Source: Burkholderiales bacterium (GTDB lineage: Bacteria; Pseudomonadota; Gammaproteobacteria; Burkholderiales; Casimicrobiaceae). From it: a stretch of DNA of 64,000 nucleotides. The translations under genes and the position numbers were made by a program. This document shows, piece after piece, positions 34,659-43,144 of the stretch. How positions within the stretch are numbered: the first letter of the stretch is position 1; every line of letters starts with the position of its first letter. The stretch is taken from assembly GCA_016790165.1 (NCBI GenBank), contig JAEUPL010000001.1, forward strand, positions 62,001 to 126,000, given 5' to 3'. Below the pieces are notes generated by a model, which saw only the letters and a program-made list of their open reading frames with translations, ran no database searches and was not told where the DNA came from.

Positions 34659-35072
34659 ATGGAATACTCCGTCAACGAATCCGTTCGCTACTTCGATGAT
34701 TTCCTGATTTATTTCGCCGTGGCGCTGTTGTGGCTTGCGGCGTTTACCTGGGTCTACATCAAGGTCACGCCGTACAAAGAGCTCGACTTGATTCGCGCTG
34801 GTAACACAGCCGCCGCGATCTCGCTCTCCGGCGCCATGTTGGGCTTTGCGATGCCGCTTGCCAGCGCGGTGGCCAACGCGGTGAATCTGGTTGACCTGTG
34901 CCTGTTCGCGGTGCTCGCGACGGTGGTGCAACTCGTGGCGTTCGTGTTCGCTCGCATGCTGATGCCCGGTCTGTCTGACGATATTCCAGCCGGGCACGTC
35001 GCCAAGGCCACGTTTCTCGCAGCCATCTCCCTCGCCGTTGGCTTGCTCAACGCAGCGGCGTTGGTCTACTGA
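34659..35072 (+). CDS. DUF350 family membrane protein (YjfL-like)
   Basis: 137 residues with four hydrophobic helices (about residues 15-36, 50-75, 82-101, 110-137) and the DUF350 pattern YIKVTPYKELDLIRAGNTAAAISLSGAMLGFAMPLA. Related proteins are E. coli YjfL and those that go with YjfC-like genes. It is an inner-membrane protein of unknown role. The ATG at 34659 has a GAGGAT ribosome site. It ends the YgiB-YgiC-DUF350 set. Convergent with the NRDE gene; the 81-base gap contains a weak stem CCGGT...ACCGG. Confidence 0.9.
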   Translation: MEYSVNESVRYFDDFLIYFAVALLWLAAFTWVYIKVTPYKELDLIRAGNTAAAISLSGAMLGFAMPLASAVANAVNLVDLCLFAVLATVVQLVAFVFARMLMPGLSDDIPAGHVAKATFLAAISLAVGLLNAAALVY

Positions 35073-35153
35073 GCGGCGGCTGCTTTAGCCCGGTCGCTTG
35101 CAACCGGATTTCTGTGCGTCGCTGCCCCGCTGCAAGTCGCGGGCGTACAAGAG

Positions 35154-35936
35154 CTACGAGTGCTGCAAGCCGAAGGTAAACGCGACGCGCGCCTGTGGCT
35201 CGCCGTTCACGCCAAAACCGGCCTCGCTCATGGTGACGTGATCAGCCCGCACGCTGAGTAGCGTCGACGCCCGCGTGCCATAGTGCCCGCTGCGAATGAA
35301 GATGCTGCCAAGCATGCGTTCAACGTCGAACGGCACCCCGGTATTGGGCAACTGCGCATCGGGTGTGGGGGTCGTGTTGTGCAGCAGGCGCTGCAGGCGG
35401 TCCCCCCGCTTGCCGGGGTCGCGCTCCGCCAGCGCGTGCCGGAACCCGCTCTTGAGCCGCAACAACTTTGGCCACGGTGTATCGAGCGACGCATTGGAAA
35501 AGCCGTGAATGCCGGGCTCGATGGCTTGCGCGATACGCGCCTGGGAATTGACGAACCACAGCGCGGGCGCGGCGCCGGCCAGTTCACCGCACAGCAGATT
35601 GAACCCCTCGTAACGATCTGAGTCACTCGCTGCGGATGTGATGAACTCCTGTGCTGAGTCAGTCCCTTCGACAAATCGTCGCACCAACTCGCCCCGAGAT
35701 GGCGCGCTCTCGCGCCTCAGTGCCGGATTGCGGATATTGGTGATCATCGCGAACCGTCCATGCCGCGAGATGCCCAGCCATGCGCCACCGCTGCGCAAAT
35801 CACGCCCCGCCAGCACTTCGTCCCCTGGCCACCAGTGCGCGCGCTCGGTGGGCCGCTCGTAGAACTCGTCGCGATTCGCGGCGAGCAACAACGGCTCATT
35901 CGTGTCGGGCGACCAGAGGAAGGCGGCGATGCACAT
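35154..35936 (-). CDS. NRDE/TANGO2 family protein
   Basis: 260 residues of the NRDE (TANGO2/Ser-rich protein) family: it starts with MCIAAFLW, then LLAANRDEFYERPTERAHWW (residues 17-36) and LAGRDLRSGGAWLGISRHGRFAMITNIRN. The Cys at position 2 may act as an N-terminal nucleophile residue in Ntn-like hydrolases, but this is inference. TANGO2 family members are linked to haem or lipid trafficking in eukaryotes; bacterial roles are unknown. It lies 22 bases downstream of the SauT-like gene on the same strand and may be cotranscribed with the sulfonate genes. Confidence 0.88.
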   Translation of the reverse strand: MCIAAFLWSPDTNEPLLLAANRDEFYERPTERAHWWPGDEVLAGRDLRSGGAWLGISRHGRFAMITNIRNPALRRESAPSRGELVRRFVEGTDSAQEFITSAASDSDRYEGFNLLCGELAGAAPALWFVNSQARIAQAIEPGIHGFSNASLDTPWPKLLRLKSGFRHALAERDPGKRGDRLQRLLHNTTPTPDAQLPNTGVPFDVERMLGSIFIRSGHYGTRASTLLSVRADHVTMSEAGFGVNGEPQARVAFTFGLQHS

Positions 35937-35958
35937 CGCTTCAATTCGCGCGGCAGGC

Positions 35959-37584
35959 TTATCCTGGCGACTTGTCCAGTATGTCCAGCAACTTCAGCCG
36001 CTGCACCTTGCCCGACGGACCTTTCGGCAATTCGTCGACGAAGCGGAAAACCGCGGGCGTTTTGTAACGACCGAGCTGTGCAATGCAGTGCTCACGCAGG
36101 GCCGCTTCGTCGGCGGACGCGCCGGGCTTGAGTACCACGGCGGCGAGGATGTCCTGGCCGTAGTTCTTGTCGGGGATGCCGACGGCGGCCGCCTCGAGCA
36201 CAGCGGGGTGCGCGAGCAGTGCCTCGTCAATCTCGCGCGGGGCGATATTTTCGCCCCCCTTGATGATGAGCTCCTTGATGCGTCCGGTGACGAAGTAAAA
36301 GCCGTCGCCGTCACGATGCCCGAGGTCGCCGGTGCGCAACCAGCCATCGCTGGTGAGCGCCTCCGCGGTCTTCTCGGGCGCATTCCAGTAGCCCGCCATC
36401 ACGTTGTCGCCGCGCAGTTGCAGCTCGCCGGTGGCGCCGTTCGGCAGCACGTCGCCGCTGTCGACGGCTACCACGCGCGCATCGACACCGCAAGGCAGGC
36501 CGGGGGTGCCGTATTTGCGGTGGCCCGCGTCCTGCGGGTTGCAAAACACGACCGAGGCGCACTCGGTCATCCCCATGGCTTCGATCACGCCGATGCCGAA
36601 GCGTCGTTCGAACGCCCGGTGCTGATCGGGCGGTAGCGGGGCCGACGCTGAGCGAGCAAAGCGGATGAACGGCCGTGCGGGCTCGCTCGCCTCACCGTCT
36701 GTTGCGGCGTTGAGCAGGTAGGCAATGATGGTCGGCACCACATTGATCCAGGTCGGCTGCCACGTGTCGACCCAGCCCCACCACGCGGAGGCCGAGAATC
36801 GGTGCGGCGCGACGATGCTGCCGCCGCTGACGAAGGGCGCGAGCGTGGCGATGCATTGTCCGTTGATGTGATACAGAGGCAGCGAGGAGAGCACACGGTC
36901 GGAAGGCGTCAGGCTGTGCCACGCCGCCACCGTGCGCGCGGCGTGCAGCAGGTTTCGATGCGTGAGCAGCGCGCCTTTGGGCTGACCGGTCGTGCCGGAG
37001 GTGTACATCAGCAGGGCGGCCTCGCTGCCGCGCGGCGTGCAGCGCGCGGCGGGGACGCCGGGGGGCGTGGGTTGGTCGGGCGCGGCACCATTCGCCGTGA
37101 GCTGCGCTGCCAGTGGTTGATCCACGTCCACGGTCAACACTGTCGGGAGCGGGCCTGCGCCGTGTTGAGCGCATCGGGCGACGGCGTCGTGCAGCACCGC
37201 CTCGTGTTCCCGCGAGACAAACACCAGTCGCGTTGCGCTGTGTGCGAGCACATACGCGAGCTGCGCCGCTTGCGATAGCAAATTGAGTGGCACCGAAACC
37301 CGCGCGCAAAGCATGGTCGCGAGAAAGATGGACGTGGTGGCGAGCCCGTTCGGCAGGAGAAATGCGACATGCCCGCCCGCACCCACGCCGCGCGCGGTGA
37401 GGAAGGTGTCCAGCGCCGCGACGTCGCGCTCAAGCGCAGCGTAAACGTGGCGGTGGCCGGTTTCTGGCGCGAGCAGGAGCGGAGCGTCTGGCTGCTGGGC
37501 GACATGCGCCGCAAAGACATCGGCGAGCGACGCGCCGGTCGGCGTGGATGCGGTGACGATGGAATTCGGTGGCGCGGACGTCAT
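35959..37584 (-). CDS. AMP-forming acyl-CoA ligase, SauT-like
   Basis: 541 residues of the ANL (acyl-CoA synthetase) superfamily with the P-loop LLMYTSGTTGQPKGALLTHRN near residues 200-221, then AMGMTECASVVFCN near 345, and C-terminal GELQLRGDNV, DGWLRTGDLGHRD and IKGGENIAPREID. In the sulfoacetate route of Cupriavidus necator, SauT makes sulfoacetyl-CoA; this gene is next to a SauS-like aldehyde dehydrogenase and xsc on the same strand, so I infer the same job, but ANL ligases are hard to assign by sequence. The ATG at 37584 is the family-like start; upstream 16 codons belong to the palindromic element C. Confidence 0.72.
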   Translation of the reverse strand: MTSAPPNSIVTASTPTGASLADVFAAHVAQQPDAPLLLAPETGHRHVYAALERDVAALDTFLTARGVGAGGHVAFLLPNGLATTSIFLATMLCARVSVPLNLLSQAAQLAYVLAHSATRLVFVSREHEAVLHDAVARCAQHGAGPLPTVLTVDVDQPLAAQLTANGAAPDQPTPPGVPAARCTPRGSEAALLMYTSGTTGQPKGALLTHRNLLHAARTVAAWHSLTPSDRVLSSLPLYHINGQCIATLAPFVSGGSIVAPHRFSASAWWGWVDTWQPTWINVVPTIIAYLLNAATDGEASEPARPFIRFARSASAPLPPDQHRAFERRFGIGVIEAMGMTECASVVFCNPQDAGHRKYGTPGLPCGVDARVVAVDSGDVLPNGATGELQLRGDNVMAGYWNAPEKTAEALTSDGWLRTGDLGHRDGDGFYFVTGRIKELIIKGGENIAPREIDEALLAHPAVLEAAAVGIPDKNYGQDILAAVVLKPGASADEAALREHCIAQLGRYKTPAVFRFVDELPKGPSGKVQRLKLLDILDKSPG

Positions 37585-37609
37585 GCGTTGCGAACGGGAA
37601 GGTTGCGAG

Positions 37610-37731
37610 TACAGCTTTTTGCCGAGAACCACCGGAAGACAGCCATCAGCGCTAGAAAATGCATTATCTCGACAGTTGGGAAAAACCGCTTGCAGTGGCC
37701 GCCGGCTGGTGGTTAGAACTAAAAAGCTGTT
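37610..37731. repeat. Palindromic dispersed element, copy C
   Basis: 122 bases between the SauT-like start (37584) and the SauS-like gene (stop 37719). Left end TACAGCTTTTTG, right end AAAAAGCTGTT; the core TCGA lies at 37669-37672, exactly at the centre (37670.5). Inner blocks ACCACC and AAAAACCGC pair with GGTGGT-type sequence in the opposite arm. It overlaps the 3' end of the upstream coding sequence: the minus-strand TAG at 37719-37721 lies in the element end. It sits inside the likely sulfonate operon. Confidence 0.88.
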
Positions 37732-39140
37732 GAACGCCGACCCGATTGTGCAAGATAGTCACCGAGCAAGCGTTCAACGTCGGCTTCGCGCGGTGCAATC
37801 GGCCGGGCGATGCGGGTGATGTTCAGGAAATGCCGGTAGCCCAGGTTCTCGGAGAAGCTGTTGCCACCCCAGGTGCCGCAGCCCATCGACAGCGAAAACG
37901 GCAGCCCATTGTCGAAACTGCCCCCGGTGGCGATGCAGTGCGCCTGATTGACGATGACGCGCGCGACCGGCAGTGCGAGGCCCAGCCTCATGGCCAGCGC
38001 ATCCGCTGCGCCGGGCGCAGCGTGCAGCCCGACCGAATGACCAGCCCCCTGGTAGGCGTAGATCGTGGCCACCTGCGCCGCCGCCGCGTCGAAATCGGCG
38101 GCTCGGTACACGGCGAGTACCGGCGAGAGTTTCTCTCCAGAAAACGGGAAATCCGGGCCGACGCCCGTTTCCTCGACCATCAGCACATGGGCGGTCGCCG
38201 CACGATCAATGCCGGCCGCGCGCGCAATCTCTCCCGCCGATTTGGCTGTGAGGTCTGCGGAGAGTTTGCCTGCCGGGAACAGCACCGCTTGCAGTTGGGC
38301 CTTCTCTGCAGCGTCGAGCAGCACGCAACCTTGCGCCGCAAGTGCCGCGAGCATCGCCTCATAAACGGCCGCATCAATCACCGCGCTGTTCTCGCTGGAG
38401 CAACTGGTCGCGTTGTCGAAGGTTTTCGAGCGCACGATGCGCTTGGCGGCCCCCGTGAGATCGGCGCTGCGGTCGACGATCACCGACACGTTGCCGGCAC
38501 CGACACCGAACGCGGGTGTGCCGCTCGAATAGGCGGCCTTGATATTGGCCTGCGACCCGGTGGCGACGACCAGATCAACCTGCTTCAGCAGTTCGTTGGT
38601 TAACGCCTTGTTGACTGGCGCCGGCAGCAGTTGCACCAGGTCACGCGGCGCACCGATCCGGTCGAATTCCTCGTGCACATAGCTGAGCAGGAGCGCAGCC
38701 GTGGAATAACCTTTTGGCGACGGAGCGAGAATGATGGCGTTGCGGCCCTTCATCGCGTTGATGATCATGTTCGCCGGCGTCGCCCCTGGGTTGGTTGAGG
38801 GCGTAATGGCCCCGACCACGCCGGCCGGGCGGGCGATTTCGGTGATGCCGAGTGCGGCGTCTTCGTTGATCACGCCGACCGAGCGCGCGCCATGCAGATC
38901 GCGGATCAGACCGAGCGTCTTGCGATGGTTCTTCTGGATCTTGTCGGGTACGTTGCCGAGACCGGTGTCGTGCACCGCGAGCTCCGCCAATGCGCGGTTG
39001 CGAGCGGGCTCCATGATTGCCCACGCCGCAGCGGCGACCAGGCGGTCAGCGCCTGTCTGATCGTAGCGGTCCGCGATCACCTGCGCGGCGCGCGCTTTTG
39101 CCACGAGACCAGCGATGGTCTCGGCTTCGGCAGATCGCAT
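37719..39140 (-). CDS. CoA-acylating sulfoacetaldehyde dehydrogenase, SauS-like
   Basis: 473 residues of the acylating aldehyde dehydrogenase group related to SauS and to EutE/AdhE-type CoA-dependent enzymes. NAD(P)-binding and active-site stretches are AGVVGAITPSTNPGATPANMIINAMK near 107-132, KTFDNATSCSSENSAVID (catalytic Cys247) and SGEKLSPVLAVY. In the sulfoacetate route the enzyme reduces sulfoacetyl-CoA to sulfoacetaldehyde with NADPH, which Xsc then cleaves. Next to xsc and a SauT-like ligase this role is likely but unproven. Starts six bases after the Bug receptor stop. Its last residues and stop are encoded by the end of repeat C. Confidence 0.78.
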   Translation of the reverse strand: MRSAEAETIAGLVAKARAAQVIADRYDQTGADRLVAAAAWAIMEPARNRALAELAVHDTGLGNVPDKIQKNHRKTLGLIRDLHGARSVGVINEDAALGITEIARPAGVVGAITPSTNPGATPANMIINAMKGRNAIILAPSPKGYSTAALLLSYVHEEFDRIGAPRDLVQLLPAPVNKALTNELLKQVDLVVATGSQANIKAAYSSGTPAFGVGAGNVSVIVDRSADLTGAAKRIVRSKTFDNATSCSSENSAVIDAAVYEAMLAALAAQGCVLLDAAEKAQLQAVLFPAGKLSADLTAKSAGEIARAAGIDRAATAHVLMVEETGVGPDFPFSGEKLSPVLAVYRAADFDAAAAQVATIYAYQGAGHSVGLHAAPGAADALAMRLGLALPVARVIVNQAHCIATGGSFDNGLPFSLSMGCGTWGGNSFSENLGYRHFLNITRIARPIAPREADVERLLGDYLAQSGRRSTAF

Positions 39141-39146
39141 CGCGGT

Positions 39147-40148
39147 CTAGTTGTCCACTTTCGCGCCGGACGCCTTAGCCACCTTGGCCCAGCGTTCCAT
39201 CTCGGCTTTGATGAACGCGTTGAACTCCGCCGGAGGCATACCGCCGGCGTCGGCGGAGGCGTTTGCCCAGTTCTGCTTGATCGCCGGGTCAGCCAGCGCC
39301 TTGACGATTTCGCGGTACATCGCGTCCACGATCTCGGGCGGTGTACCTTTCAGCGCCCACACGCCGTACCACTGTGATACCTCACTATTGGCGAAGCCTT
39401 GTTCGGCAAGCGTCGGAATATCGGGGTACTGTGCCGAACGCTTCGGTGCCATGAGACCCAGCGGACGCGCCTTGCCGGCGCGAATCTGGGCGGCTGTGGC
39501 GCTCATGCCGTCAATCAGAACGTCGAGCGATCCGCCCAAAAAGTCCTGCATCGCCGGGCCCATCCCCTTATAGGGCACGTGGATCAGGTTAACGCCGTTA
39601 TTGATCTTGAAAAGTTCACCCGTGAGGTGCTGCGACGTGCCTGATCCCGGCGAGCCAAAGTTGAGCTTGCCGGGGTTGGCCTTCGCGTAGTCGACCAGGT
39701 CCTTCACCGTCTTTACGTTGGGCAGCTTGGTCGGCTGCGCAGCGATGACAAACGGCATGATGGCCAGCAGCGTGACTGGGACGAAGTCCTTCTCGATGTC
39801 GTAGGCCAATTTCGGGTAGATCGACGGCGCAATGGTGTGATGCACCGCGCCGACGAGGAAGGTGTAGCCGTCCGCTGGCGCTCGCGCCGCCTGCGCGGCG
39901 CCGACCGTGCCGCCCGCGCCGCCGATGTTCTCGATGATGAACTGCTGGCCAGTCTGTTTGGTGAGTTGGGCAGAGAGTGGTCGCGCGAAGGTGTCGGTGC
40001 CCCCACCAGCTGGGAAGGGGTTGATCAGCCGCACCGGCTTGTTCGGCCAACTCTGGGCGTGGGCGGCCGGTGCCACTGCGGCGGTAATCAACGCGGCACC
40101 CGCCAACACGGCGGAAAGTGAACGAGCAACTTGCATCAATCGAAACAC
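39147..40148 (-). CDS. Bug-family periplasmic receptor (TTT substrate-binding protein)
   Basis: A 333-residue secreted receptor with a signal peptide (ending AAHAQS, about residue 33) and the Bug/TctC landmarks WPNKPVRLINPFPAGGGTD (about 35-53), NIGGAGGTVGA near 80, and later AKANPGKLNFGSPGSGTS and DVLIDGMSATA. Bug proteins pass organic anions to TctAB-type tripartite tricarboxylate transporters, whose genes are not adjacent here, a common feature of orphan Bug receptors in Burkholderiales. By context it may bind sulfoacetate or another sulfonate. Start is GTG at 40148 with AGGAGG five bases upstream; the ATG four codons later is an alternative. Confidence 0.85.
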   Translation of the reverse strand: MFRLMQVARSLSAVLAGAALITAAVAPAAHAQSWPNKPVRLINPFPAGGGTDTFARPLSAQLTKQTGQQFIIENIGGAGGTVGAAQAARAPADGYTFLVGAVHHTIAPSIYPKLAYDIEKDFVPVTLLAIMPFVIAAQPTKLPNVKTVKDLVDYAKANPGKLNFGSPGSGTSQHLTGELFKINNGVNLIHVPYKGMGPAMQDFLGGSLDVLIDGMSATAAQIRAGKARPLGLMAPKRSAQYPDIPTLAEQGFANSEVSQWYGVWALKGTPPEIVDAMYREIVKALADPAIKQNWANASADAGGMPPAEFNAFIKAEMERWAKVAKASGAKVDN

Positions 40149-40247
40149 AACAACCTCCTGAGGTGTGAAGCGGCATTGTGACTGTGGGGCAGCATGAGCC
40201 GCGAGGATCAAACGGCGACAACGCCTTCCCCTCGATACTAGCCGACG

Positions 40248-40275
40248 GGGATTGCGCGCGCATTGGCGCAATCCC
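40248..40275. other. Stable intercistronic hairpin between xsc and Bug receptor genes
   Basis: Perfect 10-base stem GGGATTGCGC (40248-40257) and GCGCAATCCC (40266-40275) around an 8-base loop, 18 bases after the xsc stop on the minus strand, with no T-run. It could slow 3' decay and set different levels of xsc and of the downstream genes. Confidence 0.6.
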
Positions 40276-40293
40276 TTGCTGCGCTGCGTGGTG

Positions 40294-42129
40294 CTAGCGC
40301 TTGATTTCGGTGTGCTTGTACTTCGGCAGGAAGCGCGTCGGTAGCGCCAGCGCATCGCGGCGGAAGGGGTCACCCAGCTCCTTGGTCACCATGACCTCAA
40401 TGACCGTGGTCTTGCCCCGCTTCTGCGCTTCGCAGGCGTCACGCAGCGCCGGGCCGACATCAGCCAGCTGGTCGATGCGCAAGCCTTCGGCACCCATTGC
40501 AATGGCCACGTTGGCCCAATGCGGCTGGTTGTCGAGCGCCACGCCAAGGTATCGACGGTTGTAGAAATCCACATGGTTTTTCTTCTCCGCGCCCCACTGC
40601 CCGTTGTTGAACACCACGGCGGTCACCGGAATGTTCTCGCGAACACAGGTTTGCACCTCGTTGAAGCTGATGCCCCACGCGCCGTCGCCCACGTACGCAA
40701 CCGCAGGCCGGTCCGGCGCGGCGAGTTTGGCGCCGATGATGGTCGGGAAGGCGTAACCGCAATTGCCAAAGCTCATGGCGGCGAACATGGAACGAGGCTC
40801 GTTAAAGCGCAGATAACTGTTGGATACCGAGCAGATGTTGCCGATATCGGTAGAGACCATCGCGCGGGCCGGCATCGCCTTCTCGAGCTCGCGCAGCATC
40901 TGCCGCGGGTGCATGAATCGGGACGCCGCCGACACTTCCAGCGAATAAGCGTCGCGCTCGTGAGTCCAGCTGTCAAGCTCTTTCTCCCACGCCTTTTTCT
41001 CTTTGGCGATGGTGTTAAGCCGCGCGTCGCGATTGGCGTGGCAGGCCAGCGATTTTCCCTTCAAGCGTGCCGCCAGTGCCAGCGCCGACGCACGCGCGTC
41101 GCCGCAGATGCCAACGGAGATCTTCTTTACCAGGCCCAGCATTTTGGCGTCGGCGTCAATCTGGATGATCTTGGCGTTCTTCGGCCAGTAATCGAGGCCA
41201 TGCTGCGGCAGTGTGCCGAACGGGCCGAGGCGGGTGCCGAGCGCCAGCACCACGTCGGCCTTGCTGATCAGCTTCATCGCGGCCTTGGAGCCTTGGTAGC
41301 CGAGCGGACCGCACCAGAGGCGATGCGCCGCAGGGAAACTGTCGTTGTGCAGATAGCTATTGCAGACCGGCGCGTCGAGGAGTTCGGCGAGCTTCACGGC
41401 GGCGTCGGTGCCATTGGCCATGATCACGCCACCGCCGGCGAGAATCACCGGAAACTTCGCCTTCGACAGCAACTCGGCCGCGTCGTCCAGCGCCTTTTCG
41501 CCACCCGCGCCGCGCTCCACCACGATGGGGGACGGGATTTCATAGTCACCGTCGCCGTAGAAATAGTCGCGCGGAATATTGAGTTGCGTCGGCCCGAGCT
41601 CAATGTGGGCACGGTCAAAGGCGCGCGCGGTCAACTCCGCCATGCGCAGTTTGTTGTTTACATGCGACTGGAACTTGGTAATCTTGGAGAAGATCGGCAG
41701 TTGCTCGGTCTCCTGGAAGCCGCCGAGGCCGAGCGTCATCGAACCGGTCTCAGGCGTGATGACCACCACGGGGGAGTGCGCCCAGTATGCGGCAGCCGTC
41801 GCCGTCACAAAGTTGGTGATGCCCGGGCCATTCTGTGCGATGCAGACGCCGTGGCGGCCAGACACGCGCGAATAGCCGTCGGCCATGTGCCCGGCGCCTT
41901 GCTCGTGCGCCACCGAGATAAAGCGGATACCCGCGCTCGGGAACAGATCAAGCGCGTCCATGTAGGCTGAGCCCACGATACCGAACACGTCCGTCACGCC
42001 CTGCGCGACTAGCGTTTCGACGAAGGCTTCTGACGGCGTCATGCGCGTCTTGCCCTGGGTAACGCGGCGGTCCACCTTGACCTTTGCCGTTGCCTTTGGC
42101 GTTGTCTTTGTTTTGGCCTGAGTTGCCAT
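40294..42129 (-). CDS. xsc: Sulfoacetaldehyde acetyltransferase
   Basis: A thiamine diphosphate enzyme of 611 residues. It turns sulfoacetaldehyde plus phosphate into acetyl phosphate and sulfite. The N-terminal part MTPSEAFVETLVAQGVTDVFGIVGSAYMDALDLFP (about 30-64) and HEQGAGHMADGYSRVSGRHGVCIAQNGPGITNFV, ETGSMTLGLGGFQETEQLPIFSKIT, and the PP-binding VAYVGDGAWGISFNE near 485 are highly characteristic of Xsc and separate it from acetolactate synthases. A Lys-rich 30-residue leader precedes the family start; the ATG at 42129 lies seven bases after an ACAGGT site. The reading frame is open further upstream. Divergent from iclR, with a palindromic operator candidate at 42273-42299. Confidence 0.95.
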   Translation of the reverse strand: MATQAKTKTTPKATAKVKVDRRVTQGKTRMTPSEAFVETLVAQGVTDVFGIVGSAYMDALDLFPSAGIRFISVAHEQGAGHMADGYSRVSGRHGVCIAQNGPGITNFVTATAAAYWAHSPVVVITPETGSMTLGLGGFQETEQLPIFSKITKFQSHVNNKLRMAELTARAFDRAHIELGPTQLNIPRDYFYGDGDYEIPSPIVVERGAGGEKALDDAAELLSKAKFPVILAGGGVIMANGTDAAVKLAELLDAPVCNSYLHNDSFPAAHRLWCGPLGYQGSKAAMKLISKADVVLALGTRLGPFGTLPQHGLDYWPKNAKIIQIDADAKMLGLVKKISVGICGDARASALALAARLKGKSLACHANRDARLNTIAKEKKAWEKELDSWTHERDAYSLEVSAASRFMHPRQMLRELEKAMPARAMVSTDIGNICSVSNSYLRFNEPRSMFAAMSFGNCGYAFPTIIGAKLAAPDRPAVAYVGDGAWGISFNEVQTCVRENIPVTAVVFNNGQWGAEKKNHVDFYNRRYLGVALDNQPHWANVAIAMGAEGLRIDQLADVGPALRDACEAQKRGKTTVIEVMVTKELGDPFRRDALALPTRFLPKYKHTEIKR

Positions 42130-42272
42130 ATCGCACCTGTCGATCATGAAGGGACACAGAGAGAACCAGTGCCACCGGTGCTGCGCACGACCTCGTTCGC
42201 GCCCACCGGATTGCACCGATCCGATGGACGAAGTGTGCGCAGCGATCCTGACGATGAACAGGTTGAACTCAA

Positions 42273-42299
42273 AAAAATGAATCGCTCCGTTTCATTTTT
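42273..42299. promoter_or_regulatory. 27-base palindromic operator candidate for the IclR regulator
   Basis: Arms AAAAATGAATCG (left) and CGTTTCATTTTT (right) around CTC form a palindrome with one mismatch; the core TGAATCGCTCCGTTTCA is at 42278-42294. It sits between the divergent xsc (start 42129) and iclR (start 42356). A possible -10, CATAAT, lies at about 42320-42325 for iclR. IclR proteins often bind such TGAAnnn...TTTCA palindromes. Confidence 0.65.
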
Positions 42300-42355
42300 C
42301 GAGTTTTCCGTCGACTTGGGCATAATGGCCCTGCAAAATAAGTTAGGAACATAAG

Positions 42356-43144
42356 ATGATGGACGAGCAGGATGACAGTCACCGGGAAAGCCGGGAAGCG
42401 GGGTCGGCAGCGCTGCGGTCGCTCTCGGTCATGGAGTTCGTTGCCAACAGCGAGCGCTCGGTCAGCCTGACTGAAATCATGCAAGCCGTCAATTTGCCGA
42501 AGCCCACGGTGTTTCGCATTCTGACGACGCTGGAAGAGGCTGGCATGCTACTGCGGGAGCCTGATGCCAAGCGCTACGTGCCCGGTGAGCGGCTCGCCAA
42601 CCTGGCGGCGAATGTGTTGCTGCACTCACCGCACCGGTCGGCGCGGCGCGCCATTCTTGAGGAATTGGTAGAGAAGGTCGGTGAAACCTGCAACCTCACG
42701 ATTCCCAACGGCCACTACGTGATGTACCTCGACCGCGTGGAATCATCCTGGCCGCTGCGCATCAACCTGCACGCCGGGTCCAAAGTTCCGCTGTATGCGA
42801 GCGCCAGCGGCAAACTGTTCCTCGCCTACGCCCCGAAGCGGATGCGTGACCGTTTGCTGACGAGTGCGCCGTTGATCGGCCACACCAAGAACACGCTCAC
42901 CTCGTTGCGTCAGCTCGAAGCGGAATTTACGCGTATTCGCCGCAGTGGATATGCCGTGGACAACGAGGAATACCTGATGGGAATTTGTTGCCTCGCGGTG
43001 CCGGTGCTCAATGATCAGGAGCGCGTGGTGTCCGCCGTGGCCGTGCACGCGCCGGTAGCGCGCATGAACGTGGCACAGGCCGAAGAATTTTTGCCGGCGT
43101 TGAAGGAGGCGGCGGAGCAGATTGGACAAACCCTCGATTGGTGA
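42356..43144 (+). CDS. IclR family transcriptional regulator
   Basis: 262 residues. The N-terminal winged helix includes SLTEIMQAVNLPKPTVFRILTTLEEAGMLLREPDAKRYVPGERLANLAA (about 37-85), and the C-terminal effector domain includes GKLFLAYAPKRMRDRLL, RRSGYAVDNEEYLMGICCLAVPVLN and VVSAVAVHAP. It is divergent from xsc and upstream of pta, so it probably controls both sides of the sulfonate cluster in response to a sulfonate or intermediate. It starts at ATG 42356 after AGGAACATAAG; another ATG one codon later is possible. The 3' end overlaps pta by 23 bases. Confidence 0.92.
   Translation: MMDEQDDSHRESREAGSAALRSLSVMEFVANSERSVSLTEIMQAVNLPKPTVFRILTTLEEAGMLLREPDAKRYVPGERLANLAANVLLHSPHRSARRAILEELVEKVGETCNLTIPNGHYVMYLDRVESSWPLRINLHAGSKVPLYASASGKLFLAYAPKRMRDRLLTSAPLIGHTKNTLTSLRQLEAEFTRIRRSGYAVDNEEYLMGICCLAVPVLNDQERVVSAVAVHAPVARMNVAQAEEFLPALKEAAEQIGQTLDW

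Noticed and set aside
40519-41970. 483-codon frame opposite xsc
   Set aside because: Antisense shadow of a strongly conserved gene; composition rich in Arg/His/Gly without motifs.
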